Shown here one piece after another: positions 55,151-62,964 of a stretch of 64,000 nucleotides of DNA. Below the pieces are notes generated by a model. It was not told the origin of the DNA. It made no database searches and saw nothing but the letters and a program-made list of their open reading frames with translations. Where the stretch lies: positions 62,001 through 126,000 of the forward strand of contig NZ_AXAZ01000013.1 in the NCBI RefSeq assembly GCF_000473065.1. Direction: 5' to 3'. Numbering within the stretch: the stretch's first letter is position 1; each line of letters opens with the position of its first letter. The translations under genes were made by a program, and so were the position numbers. This DNA is from Bradyrhizobium sp. WSM1743. Lineage in GTDB: Bacteria > Pseudomonadota > Alphaproteobacteria > Rhizobiales > Xanthobacteraceae.

Positions 55151-56668
55151 TTGGCGCCGAGCCGCGTGACCCATCCCGCAGACGATGGTCGGGAAGAGCA
55201 TTTCCGGGTCCGCATCGAGGGATTCGGCGTGGGTACCTGGGACCTCGATCTGCAGACGCGCGAACTTGAATGGTCGGACACCGCCAAGCGGCTGTTCGGC
55301 CTCGAGCGGAACCAGGCCGTCAGCTACGATCTCTTTCTTTCGTTGCTCGAGCCGAGCGATCGGGACCACCTCCTGAAGGCGATCTGGCGCACCTCGGAGG
55401 GCGACGGGGGACTTGACCTGTCCTTCAAGGTCGGCGGCGCGTCCGGAAAGGGGCAATGGATCCGAGCCAGGGCCGATGTGATCCGGGACGATTCGGGCGC
55501 GCCACGTCACCTCAGCGGGATATTCCTCGACATCAACGAGGAAAAGCAGCTCGAGGACGCCCTGCGCTCCCAGGAGAATCACCTTCGCTCGATTCTCGAA
55601 ACGGTGCCCGACGCCATGATCGTCATCGATTCACGCGGCATCATGCAGCTCTTCAGCAGCGCCGCGGAGCGGCTGTTCGGCTACAGCAGGCAGGAAGCCA
55701 TCGGGCGGAACGTGAACATTCTGATGCCGGAGCCGGATCAGTCGCGTCATGACGGCTATATCGCGCGCTATCTCAAGACGAATGATCCGCACATCATCGG
55801 CATCGGCCGGATCGTAACTGGCAAACGCCGCGACGGCACGACTTTCCCGATGCACCTGTCCGTCGGGCAGACGCAACGCGCGAGCGAGCCCTATTTCACC
55901 GGCTTCGTGCGCGACCTCACCGAGCACCAGCAGACCCAGGCGCGGCTGCAGGAGCTGCAATCCGAGCTCGTGCACGTATCGCGGTTGACCGCGATGGGCG
56001 AAATGGCCTCCGCACTCGCACACGAGCTCAATCAGCCGCTGGCGGCGATCAGCAACTACATGAAAGGATCGCGGCGCCTCCTCGCCGGCAGCAGCGATCC
56101 CAACGCGCCGAAGGTCGAAAGCGCGCTGGATCGGGCGGCGGAGCAGGCCTTGCGCGCCGGCCACATCATCCGCCGCTTGCGCGACTTCGTCTCCCGCGGC
56201 GAATCGGAGAAGCGGGTCGAGAGCCTGTCCAAGCTGATCGAGGAAGCCGGCGCGCTCGGGCTCGCCGGCGCGCGCGAGCAGAACGTGCAGCTCCGCTTCA
56301 GCCTCGATCCCGACGCCGATCTCGTCCTCGCCGACCGGGTGCAGATTCAGCAGGTGCTGGTCAACCTGTTCCGCAACGCGCTCGAAGCCATGGCGCAGTC
56401 GCCGCAGCGCGAGCTCGTCGTCGCCAACACGCGTGTCGCCGACGGCATGATCGAAGTGGAGGTCTCCGACACCGGCATCGGTTTCCGGGACGACGTCATT
56501 CCAAACCTGTTTCAGACCTTCTTCACCACCAAAGACACCGGCATGGGTGTGGGACTGTCCATCAGTCGCTCGATCATCGAGGCACACGGCGGCCGCATGT
56601 GGGCCGAGAGCAACGCGGCCGGCGGCGCGACATTCCGCTTCACCTTGCCGGCAACCGACGAGAGCTGA
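55151..56668 (+). CDS. fixL: oxygen-sensing haem histidine kinase FixL
   Basis: The protein has 505 residues when read from the TTG at 55151, which has AGGAG 6 bases upstream. That start gives MAPSRVTHPADDG and puts the haem ligand at His200, the gating Arg at 220 (DPHIIGIGR) and the phosphorylated His at 291 (ALAHELNQPL), the known Bradyrhizobium numbers. Domains: PAS-A (about 20-130), haem PAS-B (140-257), coiled coil, HisKA and ATPase with DTGIGF and GMGVGLSI. At low O2 it phosphorylates FixJ. No transmembrane segment is present, as in Bradyrhizobium. Confidence 0.97.
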   Translation: MAPSRVTHPADDGREEHFRVRIEGFGVGTWDLDLQTRELEWSDTAKRLFGLERNQAVSYDLFLSLLEPSDRDHLLKAIWRTSEGDGGLDLSFKVGGASGKGQWIRARADVIRDDSGAPRHLSGIFLDINEEKQLEDALRSQENHLRSILETVPDAMIVIDSRGIMQLFSSAAERLFGYSRQEAIGRNVNILMPEPDQSRHDGYIARYLKTNDPHIIGIGRIVTGKRRDGTTFPMHLSVGQTQRASEPYFTGFVRDLTEHQQTQARLQELQSELVHVSRLTAMGEMASALAHELNQPLAAISNYMKGSRRLLAGSSDPNAPKVESALDRAAEQALRAGHIIRRLRDFVSRGESEKRVESLSKLIEEAGALGLAGAREQNVQLRFSLDPDADLVLADRVQIQQVLVNLFRNALEAMAQSPQRELVVANTRVADGMIEVEVSDTGIGFRDDVIPNLFQTFFTTKDTGMGVGLSISRSIIEAHGGRMWAESNAAGGATFRFTLPATDES

Positions 56669-56671
56669 TTC

Positions 56672-57289
56672 ATGACGACCAAGGGAAATGTCTACGTCAT
56701 CGACGACGACGCAGCGATGCGGGACTCGCTGAATTTCCTGCTGGATTCCGCCGGCTTCGCCGTCACCCTGTTCGACGACGCGCTCGCCTTTCTCGAAGCC
56801 CTGCCCAACCTTGAGTTTGGCTGCGTCGTCTCTGACGTGCGCATGCCCGGCCTCGATGGGATCGAGCTGCTGAAGCGGATGAAGGCGCAGCAAAGCCCGT
56901 TCCCGATCGTGATCATGACCGGTCATGGCGACGTGCCGCTCGCGGTCGAGGCGATGAAGCTCGGGGCGGTCGATTTCCTGGAAAAGCCATTCGAGGATGA
57001 CCGCCTCACTGCCATGATCGAGACCGCCATCCGCCAGGCGGAACCGGCTGCCCAGAGCGGGGCCCTGGTCCAGGACATTGCCGCCCGCGTCGCCTCCTTG
57101 AGCCCAAGGGAGCGCCAGGTCATGGAGGGGCTGGTCGCGGGGCTTTCCAACAAGCTGATCGCGCGCGAGTACGACATCAGCCCGCGTACCATCGAGGTCT
57201 ACCGGGCCAATGTGATGACCAAGATGCAGGCGAGCAGCCTCTCGGAACTGGTGCGGCTGGCTATGCGCGCCGGCATGCTGAAGGATTGA
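56672..57289 (+). CDS. fixJ: response regulator FixJ
   Basis: The 205-residue protein has a receiver with phospho-acceptor Asp55 (VVSDVRMPGLDG) and conserved Lys (FLEKPFEDDR). A LuxR-type HTH follows (LSPRERQVMEGLVAGLSNKL, DISPRTIEVYRANVMTKMQA). Phospho-FixJ activates fixK2. It begins 3 bp after the fixL stop. Confidence 0.97.
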   Translation: MTTKGNVYVIDDDAAMRDSLNFLLDSAGFAVTLFDDALAFLEALPNLEFGCVVSDVRMPGLDGIELLKRMKAQQSPFPIVIMTGHGDVPLAVEAMKLGAVDFLEKPFEDDRLTAMIETAIRQAEPAAQSGALVQDIAARVASLSPRERQVMEGLVAGLSNKLIAREYDISPRTIEVYRANVMTKMQASSLSELVRLAMRAGMLKD

Positions 57290-57301
57290 GGCGAACCGGT
57301 T

Positions 57302-57315
57302 TGAGACAGGTCAAG
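57302..57315 (+). promoter_or_regulatory. FixK2 box, lone receiver gene
   Basis: TTGAGACAGGTCAA fits TTG(A/C)-N6-(T/G)CAA exactly. It is 68 bp before the ATG at 57384 (32 bp before the alternative ATG at 57348), just after the fixJ stop. The receiver gene may therefore be FixK2-dependent independently of fixLJ. Confidence 0.7.
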
Positions 57316-57383
57316 ACGGGCCGGTCCGCCCGTGCTACGCGATCCGGATGATCGAAATCGGCTCGCACCATCAGCGGCTATCC

Positions 57384-57770
57384 ATGGCATCGTCGGCACA
57401 GCCCATCGTCTACGTGGTCGACGACGACGATGCTGTGCTGGGATCGCTGCGCTTTCTTCTGGAAACCGACGGCTTTGCCGTGCGGACGTTTCGGAATGCC
57501 ACAGCACTGCTCAACGCTGCGAGCCTGCCCGGAGCGGACTGCTACGTGATCGACTACAAGATGCCCGATATCAACGGCATCGAGCTCGCCGGCCGGCTGC
57601 GCCAGTTCGACGGCGATACCCCGGTGATCCTGATCACCGGCTATCCGGACGACTATATCTCGGCCCGGGCCGCCGCGGCAGGCATAAAAGACGTAATCCT
57701 GAAACCGCTTCTCGATGAAGGTTTGGCGAAGAGCATCCACCGGCTCATTCAAAGCCGGCACGGAAATTAG
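57384..57770 (+). CDS. single-domain response regulator
   Basis: The 128-residue protein is a FixJ-like receiver alone: IVYVVDDDDAVLGSLRFLLE, phospho-acceptor Asp57 in YVIDYKMPDINGIELA, ILITGYPDDYISAR and conserved Lys in VILKPLLDE. No output domain follows. It lies between fixJ and fixK2, as in B. diazoefficiens, and could compete for FixL phosphate. The start at 57348 would add 12 residues. Confidence 0.88.
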   Translation: MASSAQPIVYVVDDDDAVLGSLRFLLETDGFAVRTFRNATALLNAASLPGADCYVIDYKMPDINGIELAGRLRQFDGDTPVILITGYPDDYISARAAAAGIKDVILKPLLDEGLAKSIHRLIQSRHGN

Positions 57771-57821
57771 CGCCTGGCGTCAGAACGCGCTCCTGTGCTG
57801 TGAAATCTAGCTGCGGGGTCG

Positions 57822-58019
57822 CTAAATCCACATCGGCTCGCCGCACTCGCTGGGGCCGTGATCGGTCATGCAGGCCGCGCTCCACGGCGGGGCCGCAATC
57901 TGACGACCCTCGATCGGGTTTGAATGCGATCGATCGGTGACGGTGTTGGCTCGAGACCGGGCTGCCGTCGCCGAGACCAGCAAGGCAGCCAGAACAGGTG
58001 GGACGAATTTCGCTATCAT
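57822..58019 (-). CDS. small exported protein, unknown
   Basis: This encodes 65 residues, MIAKFVPPVLAALLVSATAA, with a probable signal peptide and a mature part containing two cysteines (AACMTDHGPSECGEPMWI). AAAAGGAGA precedes the ATG at 58019, a strong ribosome site. It is divergent from fixK2. I recognise no family; the two cysteines could form a disulfide. Confidence 0.65.
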   Translation of the reverse strand: MIAKFVPPVLAALLVSATAARSRANTVTDRSHSNPIEGRQIAAPPWSAACMTDHGPSECGEPMWI

Positions 58020-58133
58020 CGGGCGTCTCCTTTTATGCGAACGCTTCCGACAACAGGACTTGGCATGGCGGCTTGATATTTCCCCGGACACCGAAGTGTG
58101 AGAACGTATCCCAGACGACCTACGGGGTTCTAC

Positions 58134-58150
58134 GTAAGGCACCTCCCTTA
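58134..58150 (+). promoter_or_regulatory. candidate FixJ site upstream of fixK2
   Basis: GTAAGGCACCTCCCTTA resembles the FixJ site I recall from the S. meliloti fixK promoter (TAAG-N5-TCCCTTA core). It is 71 bp upstream of the fixK2 start. Match is from memory and partial. Confidence 0.4.
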
Positions 58151-58159
58151 AGACATCTC

Positions 58160-58172
58160 GCGAAATTTTCGC
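58160..58172. promoter_or_regulatory. palindrome in the fixK2 promoter
   Basis: GCGAAATTTTCGC has perfect 6-bp arms around a central T, 49 bp before the fixK2 start. It could bind a further regulator, possibly a repressor, near -1 to -40 of the promoter. Confidence 0.4.
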
Positions 58173-58221
58173 AGCACCCGATACCGCGTATCAAAGCGCC
58201 ATCACAACGGAGATGGCCCAA

Positions 58222-58920
58222 ATGCTGATGCAGACCCTCAACACCCAGGCGATCAACACCCAAATCGGTGGCAAGATTGCCTCCTCCCTTCCTGTCTCCG
58301 ACCAGTTCGGCGCGATCGCTCGCCATGTCGGTCTCGTCGCCACCGAATTCACCTATCGCAAGGACGAGGAGATCTACGGTGAGGATGAGCCGGCTGAATA
58401 TGTCTACCAGGTCGTCTCCGGCGCAGTTCGCACCTATAAGCTTCTCTCCGACGGCCGTCGCCAGATCGGTGCCTTCCATCTTTCCGGCGACGTGTTCGGC
58501 CTCGAATCAGGCGCCAGCCACCGCCTCGCCGCCGAAGCCATCATCGACACCAATGCGCGGCTGGTGAAGCGTGCGAGCCTGGAAAGGGCCGCCGGCACTG
58601 ACGTGCAGGTCGCCCGCAAGCTCTGGGCGTTGACCGCCGGCGAGCTGCGTCACGCCGAAGACCACATGCTGCTGCTCGGCCGCAAGACCGCGATGGAGCG
58701 CGTCGCAACCTTCCTGCTCGAAATGGATCGTCGCCTTGCGGTGGCCGGTATGATGGCGTTGCCGATGTGCCGCCGCGACATCGGCGACTATCTCGGCCTC
58801 ACGCTCGAGACCGTGTCGCGCGCGCTGTCGCAGCTCCACGCCCAAGGCATTCTCGGCTTCTCCGGCGCCCGCCAGATCGTACTCCGCAAGCGCCAGCACC
58901 TGCGTGATATGGACGCGTGA
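58222..58920 (+). CDS. fixK: CRP/FNR-family regulator FixK2
   Basis: The protein has 232 residues from the ATG at 58222, which follows GGAG by 9 bases. This start places the only cysteine of the DNA-binding region at 183 (ALPMCRRDIGDYLG), the redox-sensitive Cys183 of FixK2. An ATG at 58213 is less well spaced. It has a cNMP-like beta-roll (DEPAEYVYQVVSGAVRTYKL) and HTH GLTLETVSRALSQLHAQGIL. It lacks the Fe-S cysteines of FNR. It activates fix, hemN and other microaerobic genes. Confidence 0.95.
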   Translation: MLMQTLNTQAINTQIGGKIASSLPVSDQFGAIARHVGLVATEFTYRKDEEIYGEDEPAEYVYQVVSGAVRTYKLLSDGRRQIGAFHLSGDVFGLESGASHRLAAEAIIDTNARLVKRASLERAAGTDVQVARKLWALTAGELRHAEDHMLLLGRKTAMERVATFLLEMDRRLAVAGMMALPMCRRDIGDYLGLTLETVSRALSQLHAQGILGFSGARQIVLRKRQHLRDMDA

Positions 58921-59071
58921 TGCCAACCAGTAACAGGTCATCGTCTCAGATGCCAGGGAAAGCAAAACTGCGGAAGCTCTCTTGACCGTCCGTTCCGGAG
59001 GGTCCGCCGCATTTTGCGATTGGGAGTCGATCCGTTCTTCGCAGTGACAAATAGCGTTCGTGGATCGGCTT

Positions 59072-60027
59072 ATGACGCTACGTCGCAAGATCTACCACAT
59101 TTTGGAGCAAGGCCCCTCGAGGCTCTGCGAGCTTGGCCGCGAGTACTGGCCTCATATCAGCGATCGTGGTCAGGCTTCTGGCTACCACACGCGAATCCGT
59201 TCCCGAACTCGCACGTCGATATGCGCCCGCCTTCCAATCCACCGAAGTCTCAGTGGCCGTGATCTTTTGCGCGGAGTATCTGGCACGTGTCTGGACCGCG
59301 GCGGAGCACGCACCCTGGCGGCACTTTGGAGTCTTCGGGTCGCGGCTTCGTTTCATGGCCGACCTTGCCGGGGATCATTGATCTCGCTGCCATATTGTCG
59401 ATTTTGCTGGCTCCCTTTGGCGCTCCGGAACTGAAGACGTTGCTCGTGTTTGCGCCTGGTGCGCTTCCTGAAATTGACGCTCTATTCTGGCGCCGCGCTG
59501 ATCGCAGCGGGGTTGATGCATCTTGCCGAAACACGGCCCAGCCTGACAATTCGGAACGATACCAGACGCACTTTGGTGGGCCATCGTGACACTTGGTACA
59601 GTTGGATATGGCGACGTCGTTCCCGTTACGGCGGTCAATTCCGTTGTTCAGCGAATTGAGCGCAGTCCAGATCGGCGAGATCATGAAGATGTTGCGAGCC
59701 CAGAAGGTAAGTGCCGGCTCCGTCATAACGCGGCGGGGCGAGCCCGCCACTCCACGTACTTAATCGTCGATGGTGAGGTGGAGATCAAGCTACGGCACGA
59801 GCCGGTGCGCCTGGGCGCCGGCCACTTTTTTTGGCGAAATCGCCTCGCTTCGACATACTCACCGCTCGGCAACGGTCATTGCTGCCCAACCCACTCACCT
59901 CCTCGTCCTGGACGCGGCTGATTTGCACCCTCTTATGGACCGAGAGCCCACTTTAGCCGCCCGCATCGAAAAGGCTGCTCGCGACAGGCTGGGACGCGAA
60001 GTGAAAGCCGCAGCAGGGATCTGGTAA
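59072..60027 (+). pseudogene. decayed 6TM cyclic-nucleotide-gated K+ channel gene
   Basis: Pieces of one channel gene follow in order but in changing frames: N-terminus MTLRRKIYHILEQG, voltage-sensor region VAVIFCAEYLARVWTAAEHA, IIDLAAILSILLAPFGAPEL, S5, then pore [20 protein letters not shown] with the GYGD filter. A cNMP-binding domain follows ([33 protein letters not shown]). The S6 helix and linker are missing at about 59640, and a T-run near 59826 causes another shift. At least six frame changes rule out a working product. Confidence 0.85.
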
Positions 60028-60209
60028 GCGAGGAGGTTGCAAGCGACCTGCAAGCGCCTCGCTAAGGATCCAGCGTAAGCCTGTTTGCGCCGGCTACGCG
60101 GCGGAATCTGCCGTAGTTGCCTCATGGAATCGACCGTCCCGATCCCCCGGCTCGATCCGGCCGGAGATTTGCCAGGCTTTCAGAACCCGATTCCGATCTA
60201 AAGCAGACG

Positions 60210-60482
60210 TCAAGCTGCCTTTCGTTGGCTGCGATGTATTGCTGACGCAAGTCTGAGCAAGAGGACGATCGAGACATTCCCTTTCCCGCCCTCGATCTGG
60301 GCAATGTAGCGCTCCGAAATGCCAGACTTGCGAGCAAGCTCGCGGCGCGACATGCTGCAATGCATGCGCGAGCTGCGCACGCGCTCACCGAGTTCGACCA
60401 GGAATTGGGTCTCAGAGTACGGGGGCATAGCATTCCCGCCCGGCAACGCCTCACCTGCGAACTCGACAACTTCTTCCAGCAT
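60210..60482 (-). CDS. truncated XRE-family HTH protein (BzdR/BoxR-like N-terminus)
   Basis: This encodes 90 residues from the ATG at 60482, with AGGGG upstream. FLVELGERVRSSRMHCSMSR and RELARKSGISERYIAQIEGG form an XRE HTH, very like the N-terminal domain of BzdR-type HTH/shikimate-kinase regulators. The usual C-terminal kinase-like domain is absent; the frame ends soon after the HTH. It may be a relic or a free-standing HTH. A perfect FixK2 box lies 58 bp upstream. Confidence 0.6.
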   Translation of the reverse strand: MLEEVVEFAGEALPGGNAMPPYSETQFLVELGERVRSSRMHCSMSRRELARKSGISERYIAQIEGGKGNVSIVLLLRLASAIHRSQRKAA

Positions 60483-60540
60483 TGATCTATCCCCTATCTT
60501 CTTCGAACCAAAGACTATGGCTAGTCTTCGGCTACGTTCA

Positions 60541-60554
60541 TTGACGCGGATCAA
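60541..60554 (-). promoter_or_regulatory. FixK2 box, XRE gene
   Basis: TTGACGCGGATCAA (plus strand) matches the FixK consensus. The gap to the XRE start at 60482 is 58 bp, while hemN on the other side is 244 bp away, so it most likely serves the XRE gene. Confidence 0.7.
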
Positions 60555-60732
60555 ATAGATCCTACTCGCGGAACCGATGCGGTGACGGGTGCGATGCGGC
60601 CTGCGCGGCCGGTGTCCCGCCAACCAATCTTGGCTTCCGGCTCGTTATCGAAGCGCCGCGTTCGGTTGTCGCCAACACCTTCAAGAACCTGGCCAAGCCG
60701 CTGCGGCGGACATGCGGTCCTTTCCGAAAGCA

Positions 60733-60746
60733 TTGAGCCAGAGCAA
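60733..60746 (+). promoter_or_regulatory. FixK2 box, hemN
   Basis: TTGAGCCAGAGCAA fits TTG(A/C)-N6-(T/G)CAA and lies 52 bp before the hemN start. hemN genes are known FixK2 targets in Bradyrhizobium. Confidence 0.7.
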
Positions 60747-60798
60747 TGTCGTTCCTTCCGAACGCCGGTAGATCCGCGAGACGGAGGAGAAACTTGAG

Positions 60799-62151
60799 AT
60801 GAGATCGGACTTGGCGAAATCTTACGGACAGGACAGGCTGCCCCGATACACCAGCTACCCCACGGCCCCGCACTTTTCCACGGCGATAGGCGAAGCCGAC
60901 TATCGGAAATGGCTCAAGTCGCTGCCCGCCCGACAGCCCGCCTCGATCTACATGCACGTCCCCTTCTGCCGGTCCATGTGCTGGTATTGCGGCTGCCACA
61001 CCTCCATCACGAAGAAAGACGATCCGATCGCGGTCTACACCTCGGGCCTGCGCACCGAAGCGCACTTGGTGGCCGAGACGATCGCCCACCGACTCCCGAT
61101 CTCGCACATCCACTTCGGCGGCGGGACGCCCACGATCATGACGCCGCAAACCTTCGCCGACCTCGTCGGCACGCTGCGCTATTCGTACTTCGTGTTGCCG
61201 GACGCCGAGATTGCGGTGGAGATCGATCCGCGCACCATGACCGAACCGATGGCGGAAGCCTTGGGCTTCAGCGGCGTCAACCGCGCGAGCCTGGGCGTGC
61301 AGAGCTTCGATGCCCAAGTGCAGTGCGCCATAAACCGCCTGCAAACCTTCGAACAGACCGCCCAGTGCGTCGAGCGACTACGACGGTGTGGCATCGGCAA
61401 GATCAATTTCGATTTGCTGTACGGCCTTCCGCTGCAGACCGTCGACTCCTGCCTGGACACTGTCGCCAAGTGCATCGAGTTGCGCCCGGACCGCTTTTCC
61501 GTGTTCGGCTACGCCCACGTCCCATCCTTCAAGAAGCATCAGCGCATGATCGACGAAAGCGCGCTTCCTGGCGGCGTCGAGCGTCATCTGCAGTCGGAGA
61601 CCATCGCCAAGGCGCTGGTCGACGCCGGCTACGTCCGCATTGGCTTCGATCATTTCGCTTTACCCGACGATAACCTTGCCGTCGCGAAGCGGGAAGGCCG
61701 ATTGCGGCGGAACTTCCAGGGCTACACCGACGACGTCGCCGAAGCCCTCATCGGCCTCGGCGCAAGCGCGATCAGTCGCATGCCTCAGGGGTTCGTTCAG
61801 AACGTCGTCGCCACCAAGGACTATCTCGCGCATATTGCCGAGGACCGTCTCGCGACCGTGAAGGGCTATGCATTCACCAAGGAAGACCGCTTCCGAGCCG
61901 ACATCATCGAGCGCGTCATGTGCGACATGGCCGTCGATCTATCCCAAGTGTCCCATCGTCACGGTCGGGATCCACGATCGGCGATCGTAGATCGATCGCG
62001 GATCGACGGTCTCGTTGCCGATGGGGTGGTGACGATGATCGGCGACAGGTTAGCCGTCAGCGACGGCGCAGAGTTCCTTGTTCGAAGCGTCGCGTCAGCT
62101 TTCGACGCGCATCTTGCACGCTCCGAGGCCACTCACAGCCGCGCCGTCTGA
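60799..62151 (+). CDS. hemN: oxygen-independent coproporphyrinogen III dehydrogenase HemN
   Basis: This 450-residue radical-SAM enzyme has CxxxCxxC at Cys57/61/64 in HVPFCRSMCWYCGCH, ISHIHFGGGTPTIMT, VNRASLGVQSFD and INFDLLYGLPLQT. It converts coproporphyrinogen III to protoporphyrinogen IX without oxygen, supplying haem for the cbb3 oxidase. GGAGAAACTTGAG precedes the ATG. Confidence 0.95.
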   Translation: MRSDLAKSYGQDRLPRYTSYPTAPHFSTAIGEADYRKWLKSLPARQPASIYMHVPFCRSMCWYCGCHTSITKKDDPIAVYTSGLRTEAHLVAETIAHRLPISHIHFGGGTPTIMTPQTFADLVGTLRYSYFVLPDAEIAVEIDPRTMTEPMAEALGFSGVNRASLGVQSFDAQVQCAINRLQTFEQTAQCVERLRRCGIGKINFDLLYGLPLQTVDSCLDTVAKCIELRPDRFSVFGYAHVPSFKKHQRMIDESALPGGVERHLQSETIAKALVDAGYVRIGFDHFALPDDNLAVAKREGRLRRNFQGYTDDVAEALIGLGASAISRMPQGFVQNVVATKDYLAHIAEDRLATVKGYAFTKEDRFRADIIERVMCDMAVDLSQVSHRHGRDPRSAIVDRSRIDGLVADGVVTMIGDRLAVSDGAEFLVRSVASAFDAHLARSEATHSRAV

Positions 62152-62264
62152 AGCCTCATCAGGCTGCGAACGCTCATGCGAACTATGAAAATGGCCGAGA
62201 TTGAGCTCCGAACCAGTCCGCGCGCTGGCTATGGATCGGCGCGGCTTTTGACCCCGACTGGCGC

Positions 62265-62343
62265 CCAACATTGACCCCGCCTGATATGTAGTAAGCGCCT
62301 GGATCCATTTCGAATTGAAGCGGTGGGCCGGGGTCAATGTTGG
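62265..62343. repeat. 15-bp inverted repeat pair from a lost element
   Basis: CCAACATTGACCCCG (62265-62279) and CGGGGTCAATGTTGG (62329-62343) are perfect inverted repeats 49 bp apart. Further TGACCCCG and GGGTCAA copies lie nearby (62249, 62356). This looks like fused ends of a transposon whose interior is gone. Confidence 0.5.
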
Positions 62344-62413
62344 AGGCCGAAAGGGTCAATATTCGGAGCCGCGACATACAAGAGGTTGCGGCAGAACTGG
62401 CCTCCATGCACCC

Positions 62414-62686
62414 ATGAACAAGGCGATCGCCGAAATTTGGCACGGGCGCAAGGACTGTAGTGTCATACTGTCCCAACACCTGCACCTGCTCGACCTGCTG
62501 CGGGCCTGGTGGAAGGCGGCCCGGCCACAGGGCTGGCTCTTCGCGGGCCGCGATCCGACCCAGCCGATGACCACGCGCCAGCTCAATCGCGCCTGCCACG
62601 CCGCCGCCAGATGGCGGAGATCAGCAAGCGGTCCCGCTGCACACTCGCGGCATAGCTTCCGACCGTTCGAAGGGCGTCCCGACTGA
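62414..62686 (+). pseudogene. tyrosine recombinase fragment
   Basis: The fragment HGRKDCSVILSQHLHLLDLL, RAWWKAARPQGWLFAGRDPT and MTTRQLNRACHAAA matches the catalytic region of recombinases associated with IS91-type elements. The HxLRHSF box is broken: AHSRHSF reads in this frame only after a shift, and the tyrosine region is missing. It is a remnant. Confidence 0.6.
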
Positions 62687-62739
62687 TCGACTCCTCCGGC
62701 GGATCGAACGAAGGGCTGCTAGGGCCCTTCAAGCCTGCT

Positions 62740-62895
62740 CTACACTCCTCGCTCGACCGGCGGCGGTGTCATTTCTACTTTGCGGTGCCCCAACACAATA
62801 TTTGCGCTGGTTTGCCGGTGTGCCCATGCCAGAGCCCCGGCGAATCCGACAACAGCCACGACGGCAACGGCCACCAGTATTGCGTCAATCGGCAT
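62740..62895 (-). CDS. 51-residue membrane peptide under FixK2-type control
   Basis: The peptide is MPIDAILVAVAVVAVVGFAG followed by a polar tail with HRQTSANIVLGHRKVEMTPP. One membrane helix spans about residues 4-26. GGGAGGAGCGCG precedes the ATG, a strong ribosome site. A perfect FixK box lies 55 bp upstream. The family is not recognised; small single-helix proteins of this type often join respiratory complexes, but that is inference. Confidence 0.75.
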   Translation of the reverse strand: MPIDAILVAVAVVAVVGFAGALAWAHRQTSANIVLGHRKVEMTPPPVERGV

Positions 62896-62950
62896 CGCGC
62901 TCCTCCCAGGGTCGTTTGCGTCATTCTTCGCGGCGCCGCGCGCGCCGTCA

Positions 62951-62964
62951 TTGATCGGGATCAA
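62951..62964 (-). promoter_or_regulatory. FixK2 box, small membrane peptide
   Basis: TTGATCGGGATCAA matches TTGAT-N4-ATCAA perfectly and overlaps the stop codon of the fixK1-like gene (62961). The gap to the peptide's start codon is 55 bp. Confidence 0.85.
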
